Source of the DNA: Candidatus Tectimicrobiota bacterium
Lineage (GTDB): Bacteria > UBA8248 > JACPRG01
Direction: 5' to 3'
Length of the DNA stretch: 21,320 nucleotides
NCBI GenBank assembly: GCA_016190025.1
Contig: JACPRG010000136.1
Coordinates: forward strand, 1-21,320
The notes beneath the pieces were generated by a model that saw only the letters and a list, made by a program, of their open reading frames with translations, did no database searches and was not told the DNA's origin. Below are positions 7,587 through 16,074 of the stretch, in pieces. The position numbers were made by a program, and so were the translations under genes. Each line of letters begins with the position of its first letter. Position 1 is the stretch's first letter.

Positions 7587-8633
7587 TCAGGAAAGGGCCT
7601 TTTGCCTGGAGGGAACGCGCAGGAGGTCTTTCTCGATCAGGAGCTCGGCGATCTGGATGCTGTTGAGGGCCGCGCCCTTTCTCAGGTTGTCGCCGACGAT
7701 CCACAGGTCGAGGCCGTTCTTCACGCTCTTGTCCTCCCGAATCCGCCCGACGTACACCTCGTCCTTGCCGGCGATTTCCCGGGCCAGCGGATAGAGGTTG
7801 TGGCGGGGGGAGTCGTACACGATCACCCCCTGCGCCACGGACAAGGCGGCGCGGGCCTCGTTGGCGGTGATGTGCCTTTCGGTCTCGACGTTCACCGACT
7901 CCGAATGACAGTGAAAGACCGGCACCCGGACGGTGGTCGCCGTGACCGCGAGATTCGGCAGCCCCATGATCTTCCGGGTCTCGTTCACCATTTTGACCTC
8001 TTCCTCGCAGTAGCCGTCCTCGTTGAAGCCGCCGATGTGAGGGAGGCAATTGAAGGCGATCTCATGGGGATACACGGCGACCTCGGGCTCTCTGAAGTTC
8101 AGCAGGTCCCGGACCTGCTGCTCCAGTTCCGCCATCGCCCTCTTTCCGGTCCCGGAAACCGACTGATACGTGGAGACCACCACCCGGCGGATCCCGACGG
8201 CGTCGTGAATGGGCTTGAGGACGACCACCATCTGGATGGTGGAGCAGTTGGGGTTGGCGATGATCCCCTTGTGGGAATCCAGCGCCTCGGGGTTCACCTC
8301 GGGGACGACCAGGGGGATCTCCGGGACCATGCGGAAGGCGCTGGTGTTGTCCACCACGACCGCCCCGGCTTCCACCGCGGGGGGGACGAACTCGCGGCTG
8401 CGCGCGCCCCCCGCCGAGAAGAGCGCCAGGTCGATCCCTTCAAAGCCGTCGGCGCTCAGGACTTTGACCTTGTATTCTTTGCCCCGGAACGTCAAAGCCG
8501 CCCCGGCGCTTCGCTCCGAGGCGAACAGCCGCAAGCTCTTCACCGGGAAATCGCGCTCCTCCAAGATGGAGAGCATTTCGTTCCCCACGGCCCCCGTGGC
8601 CCCGACCACAGCGACGTTCCAGCTTGCGGGCAT
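7587..8633 (-). CDS. asd: Aspartate-semialdehyde dehydrogenase
   Basis: 348 aa, full length for the bacterial Asd family. It reduces aspartyl phosphate to aspartate semialdehyde with NADPH, the branch step to Lys/diaminopimelate, Thr and Met. Visible signatures are the Rossmann NADP motif VAVVGATGAVGNEML at 7-21, the catalytic Cys130 in ANPNCSTIQM, the QSVSGTGKRAM segment after 157, and His243 in VRVPVFHCHSESVNVE as the expected general base. The ATG follows the leuB stop by one base (TGA-A-ATG) and GAGAGG at the end of leuB serves as ribosome binding site. The two genes therefore form a coupled operon, a common leuB-asd arrangement in bacteria. Confidence 0.96.
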   Translation of the reverse strand: MPASWNVAVVGATGAVGNEMLSILEERDFPVKSLRLFASERSAGAALTFRGKEYKVKVLSADGFEGIDLALFSAGGARSREFVPPAVEAGAVVVDNTSAFRMVPEIPLVVPEVNPEALDSHKGIIANPNCSTIQMVVVLKPIHDAVGIRRVVVSTYQSVSGTGKRAMAELEQQVRDLLNFREPEVAVYPHEIAFNCLPHIGGFNEDGYCEEEVKMVNETRKIMGLPNLAVTATTVRVPVFHCHSESVNVETERHITANEARAALSVAQGVIVYDSPRHNLYPLAREIAGKDEVYVGRIREDKSVKNGLDLWIVGDNLRKGAALNSIQIAELLIEKDLLRVPSRQKALS

Positions 8634-8634
8634 T

Positions 8635-9750
8635 TCACATCCTCTCCACCGCCTCGGCGATCCGGGCGCTCATGGCCTTAGTTCCGAGGACTTCATCGCC
8701 CTCCGAGGCGATATCCGCCGTCCGCGCCCCGGAATCGAGAACCTGGGACACCGCGTCCCCAATGGCCCGGGCCGCCCCCGGTTCTCCCAGGCCGTAGTCC
8801 AGCATCATGGCCACCGAGAGGATTGTCGCAATCGGGTTGGCCACGTCTTTCCCGGCGATTTCCGGCGCCGTCCCGTGAACGGGCTCGAACAGTCCCAGCG
8901 GGCCTTTCCCGGCCGGTCCCCCCTTGGCGGGGTCCCCCAAGCTGGCCGAGGGGAGCATCCCGATGGAGCCCGTCAGCATCGCGGCCTCATCACTCAGGAT
9001 ATCACCGAAGAGATTGCTCGTCACAATCACATCAAACTGCCTCGGCCAGCGGACGAGCTGCATGGCGCAGTTGTCCACCAGCATGTGTTCCAACTGGACA
9101 TCCGGATAGTCGCGGGCCACGTCATTCACCACCTCCCGCCAAAGGCGGCTCACGGCCAGCACGTTGAACTTGTCCACCGAGGTCAGCTTCTTCCGCCGCT
9201 TCCGGGCCAGCTCGAACCCCAACCGGGCGATCCGCTCGATCTCGGCCGTGGTATAAACCATGGTGTTGACGCCGATCTTTCCCTTTCCGTCCTTCCTCAC
9301 CCCCTGAGGCTCGCCGAAGTAAATGCCGCCGGTCAGCTCCCGGAGAACAAGCAGATCGAGCCCTTGGACGACCGCCGCCCGCAAGGACGAGGAGGCCACC
9401 AGGGCGTCATACAGGCGGGCCGGCCTCAGGTTGGCGAACAGCCCCAGCTCCTTTCGGAGAGGTAAAAGCGCGCCCCTCTCCGGGCGCTTCTCCGGGGGCA
9501 GGGAGTCCCATTTGGGCCCGCCGACCGCCCCGAGGAGAATGGCGTCGGAGGATTTGCAAAGCGCCAGGGTCTCCGGCGGAAGGGGATGTCCCGTCGCATC
9601 GATGGCGGCCCCGCCGATGAGGGCTTCCCGCGTCTCCAGGGCGAGCCGGAACTTTTTGGCGACGGTCCCGAGAACCGTCCGGGCTCCCTCCATCACCTCC
9701 CGGCCGATCCCGTCACCCGGCAGGAGCGTAATTTTCAGCACCTCTGCCAT
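8635..9750 (-). CDS. leuB: 3-isopropylmalate dehydrogenase
   Basis: 371 aa. It performs NAD-dependent oxidative decarboxylation of 3-isopropylmalate in leucine synthesis, in the cytoplasm. Signatures: [12 protein letters not shown] at the N terminus, the substrate loop with [31 protein letters not shown], Lys194 and Asn196 in TSVDKFNVL, and the metal-binding acidic segment [14 protein letters not shown] (Asp250, Asp254) with Asp226 upstream. At 195 a Phe replaces the Ala usual in DKANVL-type sequences, while both catalytic neighbours are kept. [17 protein letters not shown] near the C terminus is the NAD-binding region and favours LeuB over isocitrate dehydrogenase. The start ATG follows AAGGCG. 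No leuA, leuC or leuD lies in the window. Confidence 0.96.
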   Translation of the reverse strand: MAEVLKITLLPGDGIGREVMEGARTVLGTVAKKFRLALETREALIGGAAIDATGHPLPPETLALCKSSDAILLGAVGGPKWDSLPPEKRPERGALLPLRKELGLFANLRPARLYDALVASSSLRAAVVQGLDLLVLRELTGGIYFGEPQGVRKDGKGKIGVNTMVYTTAEIERIARLGFELARKRRKKLTSVDKFNVLAVSRLWREVVNDVARDYPDVQLEHMLVDNCAMQLVRWPRQFDVIVTSNLFGDILSDEAAMLTGSIGMLPSASLGDPAKGGPAGKGPLGLFEPVHGTAPEIAGKDVANPIATILSVAMMLDYGLGEPGAARAIGDAVSQVLDSGARTADIASEGDEVLGTKAMSARIAEAVERM

Positions 9751-9909
9751 TCGCCTTCATCCACTACAAGAAGCCGCGAGGGGCCGGCGACTCGGGACCG
9801 TCGGCAGCGCAAAACGGGCGCCCTCCCGCAAGGCGAATGTTTTCGGGAGCCCCGTTGAAACGGCTTTGGATGCCCGGTTTCACCGCCCACGATCCTACAG
9901 CCGGCCCGA

Positions 9910-9938
9910 AATATAGTCGAGAAACCGCAGGGATTCAA
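9910..9938 (-). promoter_or_regulatory. Sigma-70-type promoter for leuB-asd
   Basis: On the minus strand TTGAAT (complement of 9933-9938) and TATATT (complement of 9910-9915) are separated by exactly 17 nt. Both boxes are close to consensus and unusual in this GC-rich setting. The predicted transcript would carry a leader of about 150 nt before leuB. In it CTCCCG can pair with CGGGAG around a 15-nt loop, and a GAAAC/GTTTC pair precedes it. No run of leucine codons was found, so classic leucine attenuation is not supported. Confidence 0.55.
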
Positions 9939-9974
9939 GGAAAACCCGGCGAAAACACGGCCCGGAGGGAGGAT

Positions 9975-10013
9975 ATGAATGTTGACAGAAGCACTGTGAG
10001 GAAGAACATTTAA
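9975..10013 (+). other. Possible 12-codon leader ORF with strong ribosome binding site
   Basis: ATG at 9975 opens a 12-residue frame (MNVDRSTVRKNI) ending at TAA 10011-10013, directly behind GGAGGGAGGA (9964-9973). Spacing to this ATG is very short (1-2 nt); an overlapping ATG at 9979 (MLTEAL) is better spaced. It could be a leader peptide for the gene starting at 10106, or chance. The same bases hold a TTGACA promoter box, so both cannot serve one transcript. Confidence 0.2.
9982..10010 (+). promoter_or_regulatory. Candidate promoter for the receiver-like gene
   Basis: A perfect TTGACA (9982-9987) is followed after 17 nt by AACATT (10005-10010), a poor -10 match. The strength of the -35 and its position about 95 bp before the gene make it the best plus-strand candidate in this 355-bp divergent intergenic region. 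Confidence 0.35.
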
Positions 10014-10035
10014 AAAGGAACAAGCAACCGAAAGC

Positions 10036-10064
10036 CCCGAGAGAACCGAGGGGGTTCTCCCGGG
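10036..10064 (+). promoter_or_regulatory. Stable hairpin in the 5' leader of the receiver-like gene
   Basis: CCCGAGAGAACC (10036-10047) pairs with GGTTCTCCCGGG (10053-10064) with one mismatch in 12 positions and a 5-nt loop. It ends 41 nt before the ATG at 10106. There is no T-tract, so it is not an obvious intrinsic terminator. It could be an attenuation or protein-binding element, or a DNA-level dyad between the two divergent promoters. Confidence 0.4.
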
Positions 10065-10105
10065 AAGGTCTTCGGGCCCATTTTCCCCCATCTCCGAGTC
10101 CGCTT

Positions 10106-11170
10106 ATGGCTGAGAGATTCGACGCGCTCCGCTACGACTCGAGACCCCTGATTCTGGTCGTCGAGAGGCTGTCGGGTCCAACGCCCTCCCTTCCCGACCC
10201 CGCGTTCTTCTCCCGGGGGATTGACGTCTTGCGCGCCGACAATCCGGACCGGGGATTGGAAAGCGCCGAACAACGCTCGCCCGACCTCGTCCTCCTCGAC
10301 CTGAAGACCTCCGAGAGGGCCGAGGTCGCCCTGCTTCGGAAGATCCGGTCGCGTCCCCACACGGAATCTTTGCCCGTTCTGGTGATTTTGAACGACTCGA
10401 ATCCCCAGGGCCGGATAGCCGCCCTGGAATCCGGCGCGGACGACTGCCTATCCCGGCCCTTCGAAACCAACGAGCTCTTCGGCCGCATCGAGGCCGTCCT
10501 GCGGCGCACGCGGAACCTAACGAATCACCGAAAAGCCCAGGCGCACCTGGTCACCTACCTGGTCGGCCACTACGGGCGCAGGGGCTATGAGGTCTACTCC
10601 CCCTTCTTGCCCGGTGTCCGGCCGGCGCCGGACGGATGGATCGGGCCCGCTCCCGATCTGACCATCGTCCGCGGGGAGCGGACCACCGCCGTGGCCACGG
10701 AGACCGTCCAGTCCCTTCTTCGGGAGGCGACGCCCGCTCGCTGGATCGCCTTCCTAGAGAACGACATTCAGGGCCTGCGGGTCGTCGTCCGGGACCGGGA
10801 GAGCCGGAAAATCGCCAGACGGATCCGAAAGGCCCTGGATCTCCCCTTCCGCATCAGGCTCGTCGGGCATCGCCCGCACCAGATCCAGCCTCCAAGGCTC
10901 CGGAGCTTTCGGCTGAGGAGAAAGCAGCGGCGCGCCATCGCCATCGGAGCGGCCATCGTCGGTTTGTCGTTTGTCGTAGGCTCCACCCAGCCCGGCGGCC
11001 GCTTGCAGGCCCTGGGAACCCAGATCCTCACCTGGTTCATCATGCAGGCCAGGCACTACCAGCCCAAGAACCTGGAACGAGAACTGATGCGACAGGCCAA
11101 AGAACAGGGCGGCAAGGCCACAGGGGACAAAAAAAATCTTGAGGCCCTGCGGCGCCAGTTCCGCCGCTAG
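10106..11170 (+). CDS. Membrane-anchored receiver-like protein with unusual middle domain
   Basis: 354 aa. Residues about 14-134 match a response-regulator receiver domain: ILVVE, phospho-acceptor Asp65 in PDLVLLDLK, VLVILND, and GADDCLSRPFETNEL where Arg117 replaces the near-invariant Lys. Residues about 145-250 are not a known output domain to me. The pattern HLVTYLVGHYGRRGYEVYSP, then PAPDLTIV (Asp184), then TAVATETV (Glu199) recalls a restriction-endonuclease-like beta-hairpin without the usual Lys, which is tentative. A basic stretch RLRRKQRR leads into one transmembrane helix (about 276-293), followed by a 60-residue charged tail. The gene is monocistronic; no histidine kinase is adjacent. 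The ribosome binding site is weak. Receiver assignment is good; the remaining function is unknown. Confidence 0.75.
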   Translation: MAERFDALRYDSRPLILVVERLSGPTPSLPDPAFFSRGIDVLRADNPDRGLESAEQRSPDLVLLDLKTSERAEVALLRKIRSRPHTESLPVLVILNDSNPQGRIAALESGADDCLSRPFETNELFGRIEAVLRRTRNLTNHRKAQAHLVTYLVGHYGRRGYEVYSPFLPGVRPAPDGWIGPAPDLTIVRGERTTAVATETVQSLLREATPARWIAFLENDIQGLRVVVRDRESRKIARRIRKALDLPFRIRLVGHRPHQIQPPRLRSFRLRRKQRRAIAIGAAIVGLSFVVGSTQPGGRLQALGTQILTWFIMQARHYQPKNLERELMRQAKEQGGKATGDKKNLEALRRQFRR

Positions 11171-11210
11171 GCGGCCCGACGAACCCTCCTCCCCAGGATT
11201 CTCCCCTCTA

Positions 11211-13003
11211 TCAGCGGCTCGCAGGGGACCTTCCCGAATGAGACTCGACCCCGTACAGGAGAACCCTCTCCGTCGAGCCCGGAAGGCGCCTCAGGTTCCG
11301 GTCCAGAAAGGCCTCCACGGCCCGTAGCCTCTCGGCTCCCCGCTCGCCGTCCGGGCGGGACCAGGCCGGCGCGTCTTTGTGGAGGACAACGTATCGTATC
11401 GCCGCCTTCGCCAGCCCGCCGGTCGATACAGTCGGCGCAGGCGCGGGAATCCGCTCGGGCTTGTCCAGGAGACGCAGGAAGGGGTCGTTCTCCACGAAGC
11501 GCCAGGCCGAAGGGGGGATGTGGGAGAGGGTTCCACCGGTGATGGGCCGGCCGTGAACGGTCTGGGCGAACATGTAAATCGCCCCTTCCAGATACCCCCG
11601 AACCGGGACTTCCAAAACGGCGAACTCTCCCTTGTCCCGGACAATCTCACGATAGACCGGAGAGAGCGTCAGGTCCCGCAGGGGAAGGGGGGCGGCCCAG
11701 AACTCGACCAACAAGACGCCCCCGGCCAGTCCGGCTCCCGTCCACCGCCAGGCGTTCCCCCTCCCCTTCGTCAGCTCCCGAAGTCCGTATCCGACCAAGA
11801 CCGACAGGCACAGCACCGCCACAGAGACGAAGCGGGCCGGACTGCGGGCGGCGTTCAAAAAGGGGACTTTCATGACGAACCAGTTGTACGGAAGCCGGGT
11901 GAACCCCAGACGTTCCTCCCCCCGCACCTGAAGGTCCGGGCCCAGCGCCAGGAGACAAAAAGCGACCATCGCCGCAGCCCAGAACTGCGCGCCCCTTCGC
12001 CAAACCCGCGCGGCTCCCAGCGCGCCCAGGAACAGGGCGCTGTATCCGAGGAAGACCGTGCCCTCTTCCCAGCTCGCCGAGAAGGTGCCGTACAGGGACT
12101 GAAGAGCGGCCCACCCGCGCGTCCAGGGGTGAAAAGGCGAAGGCACGAAAAAGGCTAGCAGGTCGGCCGAGGCGGACCGGGTGCCTCCGCTCAACTTTCC
12201 AAAATCCCCCCGGGCGGCCGCCCGAATCATGGGGACCACGAGGGGAGAGAGCAGGACGGCGGCCGTCACAGCGGCGACGAACAGAGAGCGCAGCTGCGGA
12301 CCCCTCCCATCTGCTTCCCCGGACCCAAGGCGAACCAAATCCCGAAAAGCAGCGTGAAATAGAGGGCGAACACGGCGTAATGCCATGAGCTGAGCGCCAG
12401 TAAAACGAAGACGCCGCCCGCCAGGACCCCCCGGGCCGGACTCGGCCGGTCCCGGAGGTTCAGGAGCGCCAGGACGTAGAAGGGAAGGAACTGAACGCTT
12501 GTAACGTTCAGATGCTGCACGTGGGCGAAGTGGTAGGGCGAAAAGGCCAGGACCAAGCCCGCCGCAAGGCCTGCGGGGCGGTCCCCGGTCACCCGCAACA
12601 CCAGGCGATAGGTTCCGTACGCGGTGAGCGCGAAGGCCGAGAGGTAGGCGAAATTGAACGTCCCCGCCGCCCCCAAAAGGTCCCGAAAGGGCACCCCCAA
12701 AAGGAGCGTGTTATACAAGGAGAGGGTGTGGAAAGCGAGGCTGGCCCCCTGGGGATGAAACAACATCGGCGTGAAGAGGGGATTCACGCCCATTTCCAGG
12801 AAGGCCTTTCTCACCCACCAAAAATTCCAGAGAAACTGGAAATCGTCCTGTCCGAATCCCGGAACCCCGGAAAAGAAGCGCCAGGCCACCGGGCGCGTGG
12901 CGAAAACCGTCAAAAGGCCGTAGGCGCAGAGAACCGCACCCTCGCGGAGCCACCGGTTTATCGGCCGCGCCGTCCCGGCGCCTTTGGAAGAGGAGAGCCA
13001 CAT
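11211..13003 (-). pseudogene. Polytopic GT-C-like membrane protein, split by an apparent 1-base frameshift
   Basis: Two overlapping minus-strand frames make one protein of about 597 aa. The N-terminal frame (ATG 13003, stop at 12266) has GQDDFQFLWNFWW, PLFTPMLFHPQG, AFSPYHFAHVQHLNV and many hydrophobic helices, then degrades after about FGIWFALGPGKQMG. The other frame (down to 11211) picks up at about LRSLFVAAVTAAVLL and carries more helices, NAARSPARFVSVAV and a soluble C-terminal domain. The frames meet near 12300-12311 at GGGAGGGG; adding one G restores continuity. The layout resembles GT-C or YfhO-like lipid-linked sugar transferases, but I cannot name the family with confidence. A sequencing error in the G run is as likely as a true mutation. 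Confidence 0.65.
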
Positions 13004-13012
13004 GGCCTCACG

Positions 13013-13066
13013 CAAAAAAGGGCCCGGGCGCTGGAGCCCTCTTCTCCAGCCTGACCCGGGCCCTTT
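13013..13066 (-). terminator. Strong intrinsic terminator of the UbiD-ABC operon
   Basis: On the minus strand a perfect 12-bp stem (arms 13055-13066 and 13017-13028, AAAGGGCCCGGG type) encloses a second 6-bp stem (13044-13049 with 13031-13036), and six T residues follow (complement of 13014-13019). It begins 42 nt after the stop of the binding-protein gene. It ends only 10 nt before the ATG of the downstream membrane-protein gene, whose in-frame TTG at 13015 lies inside it. Confidence 0.9.
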
Positions 13067-13108
13067 CCTATGGAAGCGGCCCCGGAACGGCGGCCGAAGC
13101 CCACGCGC

Positions 13109-14152
13109 TCAGGAGGCGTCCCCTCTGTAGTTCGGGTTGTACTTGTTGGTGTAGTAGACGCCCTCCCGCACATCCAGAACGCTCTTCGGGAACTTTTTGG
13201 GCTCGGAGCGCTGGAGAAGGTCGAAGAACTGCTGGACCGCGATCTTCTTCACGACCCCGTCCGGCGACAAGGAGTCTTTCAAAGACTCGATGGAGAGCTG
13301 GACGATGTCCCGAGGGACCCGGGTGAAGTACTTCTGGGAGGCGTCCACGGCCATGCGCATGTTGCCTCTCCAGGCGTTGTTGGCCGCGTTCATCGCCCGG
13401 ATGAGGGCCCGGGCGGTATCTTCGTTCCCCTGCAGCCACTCCTTGCGAACGGTGATGCCGTGATATTCCCACTCCCGGAACTCCGGCACGTCCCCCGCCG
13501 AGCTCTTGATGACAATCGTCCCATGGCCGTCCCTTTCCAGCCAGATCGGACTGGGCGGGGAGAGCATGTAGGCGTCGATCCGCCCGGCCCGCAGCGCCGG
13601 CGCCAGGCTCGCCCCGCCCATGGGCATGAGCTGGGCGTCCCGATCCGGGTTCAGACCCGCCTTCTCCAGGTAATAGCGGGAGATGACATCCGTCGCCGCC
13701 CCCGGGACGGTGATGCCGATCCGCATGCCCTTGAGGGCCTTGAAGCGCTCCATCAGGGGCATGTCCCGGCTCAGCTTTTTCTGGGCCACGACCTCTTTTC
13801 GGACGATCAAGTCCATGGTCATCCGCTTGGCCACGCTGTAGATGCGGATGAGGTTCTTCCCCTTCTGCCCGGCCAGGACGTACTCCCGCAGGTCGGAGCT
13901 CGGGCTCACCTCCGCCTCCTCGGCCATCAGCGCGGTGGTCGCCAGCTGGCCCGCTTTCATCGAGTTCATCTCCACGTCCAGGCCCTCTTTGGCGAAGAAT
14001 CCGTTCTCCTTGGCGACGTAGAGGGGGGCGAGATAGAGGACGTTGAAGACCACCGCGCGGATCTTCTTGGCGCCCGACGCCCCGCCTGGCAAGGCCCCGA
14101 GGAGCAGGCACGCCGCCAGGCCCAACGCCAGAGACCTTCGTTGCCAGTTCAT
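13109..14152 (-). CDS. ABC transporter substrate-binding protein (NMT1/SsuA-like)
   Basis: 347 aa from the ATG at 14152, which has GGGAGGAAA upstream and is followed by a clean signal peptide (MNWQRRSLALGLAACLLLG, cleavage near GGASG-AKK). The frame is open to 14200, but that extension lacks signal-peptide character. The mature part begins with the NMT1/THI5-like pattern VLYLAPLYVAKENGFFAKEGL. It also has GMRIGITVPGAATDVISRYYL, GRIDAYMLSPP and WEYHGITVRKEWL, all typical of SsuA/TauA/nitrate/riboflavin-precursor-type periplasmic receptors. It captures a small ligand and delivers it to the adjacent permease. As last gene before the terminator it belongs to the UbiD operon. The ligand is unknown; an organic acid used by the UbiD enzymes is the contextual guess. 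Confidence 0.9.
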   Translation of the reverse strand: MNWQRRSLALGLAACLLLGALPGGASGAKKIRAVVFNVLYLAPLYVAKENGFFAKEGLDVEMNSMKAGQLATTALMAEEAEVSPSSDLREYVLAGQKGKNLIRIYSVAKRMTMDLIVRKEVVAQKKLSRDMPLMERFKALKGMRIGITVPGAATDVISRYYLEKAGLNPDRDAQLMPMGGASLAPALRAGRIDAYMLSPPSPIWLERDGHGTIVIKSSAGDVPEFREWEYHGITVRKEWLQGNEDTARALIRAMNAANNAWRGNMRMAVDASQKYFTRVPRDIVQLSIESLKDSLSPDGVVKKIAVQQFFDLLQRSEPKKFPKSVLDVREGVYYTNKYNPNYRGDAS

Positions 14153-14206
14153 CGATCCATTTCCTCCCTGTGAGGGAAAACCGCGGCGATCAGCCTCCAT
14201 CGCCGG

Positions 14207-15139
14207 CTACTGGACGATGATATCCTGTCCGCCCTTGGGCTTCCATCGGGTCAGCTTGGATTCCAGGAGGCTGATGCAGAAGTTCATGGCCATGACGACG
14301 ACCAGAAGGATAAAGATCCCCGCGAAGAGCATGCCCGTCTGGAAGGCCCCGGAAGCCTCGGTCAGCAGATAGCCGATGCCCCGGTTCGTGGAGATGAACT
14401 CCCCGACGATGGCGCCGATCATCGCCAAGGGCACGCACACCCTCATGGAAGTGATGATGAAGGGCGCGGCCGCCGGCAGGATGACCTTCCACATCTTCTG
14501 CCGCTCGGACGCCCCCATGACCGAGACCACCTCGAGCAACTGTGGGTCCACGTTCCGAATGCCGGTCACGGTGTTCAGAAAAATAATGAAGAAGACCAGG
14601 ACCGCGGAGATCACGATCTTCGCCAGGATCCCGAGGCCAAACCAGAGGATGAACAAGGGGGCCAAGGCGACCCGGGGGACCCCGTACAGGGCGATGACGA
14701 AGGGCTCCACCATCCGGTAGAGAACCTCGTAGCGGCCGAAGAGAAAGCCCAACAGAATGCCCGAACCCACCCCGATGAGGTATCCGTACACGGCCTCCTG
14801 GACCGTGAACGACAAGTGATACCAGAGCTTCCCTTCCACGGCCAGGAGATAGAGCTGATAGAGGATCTCGGAGGGCTTGCTGAAGAAAAACAGGTCAAGA
14901 ACGCGGCCGGAGAGGAATTCCCACACCAGCACCACGGCCAGCAGGAGTCCCACGCGGTTCACAACCGTCGCGAGCCGGCGTCTTCGCTCGGCCTTGACGA
15001 ACTCCTCGGCGACGCGGCGGCGGAGCCGGGTTTCTTTTTCCACCCGGGCCGCCTCTTCGGCCGCGAGGGCGGCGGCCGCCTCCCGGCTCTTCACCCCTCC
15101 CTCCACGGCGATTCCTCTCTCCCAGGCCGTCATCCCCAT
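14207..15139 (-). CDS. ABC transporter permease (SsuC/TauC-like)
   Basis: 310 aa inner-membrane permease. The transmembrane helices start near residue 63 (VGLLLAVVLVWEFLSG), and the BPD_transp_1 domain runs from about 115 to 295. The EAA loop that contacts the ATPase is visible as EVVSVMGASERQKMWKVILP. The family stretches GVPRVALAPLFILWFGLG, IGAIVGEFISTNRGIGYLL and QTGMLFAGIFILLV follow. An N-terminal charged, helical extension of about 60 residues (Ala/Glu/Arg-rich, REAAAALAAEEAARVEKETR) makes it longer than the usual 255-270 aa. A second ATG lies two codons downstream. It sits between the binding protein (54 bp after) and the ATPase (15 bp before), forming one importer. Confidence 0.9.
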   Translation of the reverse strand: MGMTAWERGIAVEGGVKSREAAAALAAEEAARVEKETRLRRRVAEEFVKAERRRRLATVVNRVGLLLAVVLVWEFLSGRVLDLFFFSKPSEILYQLYLLAVEGKLWYHLSFTVQEAVYGYLIGVGSGILLGFLFGRYEVLYRMVEPFVIALYGVPRVALAPLFILWFGLGILAKIVISAVLVFFIIFLNTVTGIRNVDPQLLEVVSVMGASERQKMWKVILPAAAPFIITSMRVCVPLAMIGAIVGEFISTNRGIGYLLTEASGAFQTGMLFAGIFILLVVVMAMNFCISLLESKLTRWKPKGGQDIIVQ

Positions 15140-15154
15140 CTCTTTTTCCAGCCC

Positions 15155-15982
15155 CTACACTCTCATCGCGGCCCGCGAACCGGACCCGTTCTCCGAAAAG
15201 ATCTCCCGCTTCAAATCGTCCCAGAGCAACTTGTACAGATCCGAAAAGCCCGGACAGTCGTGAATGCGGAAAACGTCCCGGGGCCGCGGGATCTCCACCT
15301 TGTACACGTTCACGATGGAGCCGGGCTGGCGGCTCATGACGATGATCCGGTCCGACAGGGCGATGCTCTCCACCAGGTCGTGGGTGACGAAGAGGGTGGT
15401 CTTCCGGCTCCGGGCCCAAAGCTTCAGGAGCTCGTCCTGCATGATGGTCCGGGTCTGGGCGTCCAGCGGTCCGAAAGGCTCGTCCATCAGCAAGGCCGGG
15501 GGGTCCCACGCCAGCGTCCGGATGATCCCGGCGCGCTTGCGCATCCCCCCGGAGAGCTCGTGGGGGTAAAACCCCTCGAATCCCTGAAGGCCGGCGATCT
15601 GAATGAACTCAAAGGCCCTTCGCCTGCGTTCCGCGGGGGGAAAACCCTTGAACTCCAGGGCCAATTCCACGTTTCCCAGGAGCGGCCGCCACGGCAGGAG
15701 GTTGTCGGCCTGCGTGATATATCCGACGCGGGTGTTGACCCCGCGGACCTCCTCCCCTTCGTACCGGACGACCCCTTCGGTCGGGGGCAGGAGCCCCGCC
15801 GCCATGTGAAGAAGGGTCGACTTTCCGCAGCCGCTGGGGCCGACGAGCGTCACGAACTCCCCCGGCTCGATGGCGAGGTTGATGTCCCTCAAAGCGAGGA
15901 GGGTCCCTTCGCCCACCTCCGCCCGGGTGGTGTAGACCTTGTAGACCCCTTGAAATTCGACGACGGCCCGGTTGTTTGACAC
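15155..15982 (-). CDS. ABC transporter ATP-binding protein (SsuB/TauB-like)
   Basis: 275 aa from a GTG at 15982 with AGAGGA 6 nt upstream. All ATPase motifs are intact: Walker A GPSGCGKST (48-56), Q-loop Gln91 in ITQADNLLPWRP, signature LSGGM (143-147), Walker B LLMDEP with Glu168, D-loop GPLD, and switch His201 in FVTHDL. The layout and the C-terminal segment after RIIVMSRQPG match the nitrate/sulfonate/taurine importer subfamily. It energises import through the neighbouring permease and lies 92 bp downstream of the last UbiD gene in the same direction. Confidence 0.95.
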   Translation of the reverse strand: MSNNRAVVEFQGVYKVYTTRAEVGEGTLLALRDINLAIEPGEFVTLVGPSGCGKSTLLHMAAGLLPPTEGVVRYEGEEVRGVNTRVGYITQADNLLPWRPLLGNVELALEFKGFPPAERRRRAFEFIQIAGLQGFEGFYPHELSGGMRKRAGIIRTLAWDPPALLMDEPFGPLDAQTRTIMQDELLKLWARSRKTTLFVTHDLVESIALSDRIIVMSRQPGSIVNVYKVEIPRPRDVFRIHDCPGFSDLYKLLWDDLKREIFSENGSGSRAAMRV

Positions 15983-16074
15983 TTAATCCTCTACTTTAAG
16001 GAAGTCCTCTTCTTTATTTCAAAATAAATAGCTTCTTGATCTAAAAATTGCCCCACCAGAAAGGGCGTGAACCG
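15983..16074 (-). other. AT-rich spacer between UbiD and ABC genes
   Basis: A 92-bp spacer, AT-rich at 15981-16050. TTTATTT (16013-16019) and AAATAAA (16022-16028) form an AT-only dyad. On the minus strand GCCC/GGGC (16063-16066 with 16050-16053) is followed by AATTTTT, a weak terminator-like signal. The spacer may contain a secondary promoter for the transporter genes, but no clear -35/-10 pair was found. Confidence 0.3.

Noticed and set aside
7602..9465. Long plus-strand open frames (359 and 418 codons) opposite asd and leuB
   Set aside because: They are antisense shadows of high-GC genes: low-complexity His/Gly/Arg/Pro-rich products with no motifs, while asd and leuB on the other strand are unmistakable.
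9751..9909. Leucine attenuator in the leuB leader
   Set aside because: Some stems can be drawn, but there is no leader peptide with leucine codons and no clear terminator with T-tract before leuB.
12290..12320. Programmed -1 ribosomal frameshift in the membrane protein
   Set aside because: The G-rich junction does not form a standard slippery heptamer in the incoming frame and no clear downstream stimulatory structure was seen; a one-base indel is simpler.
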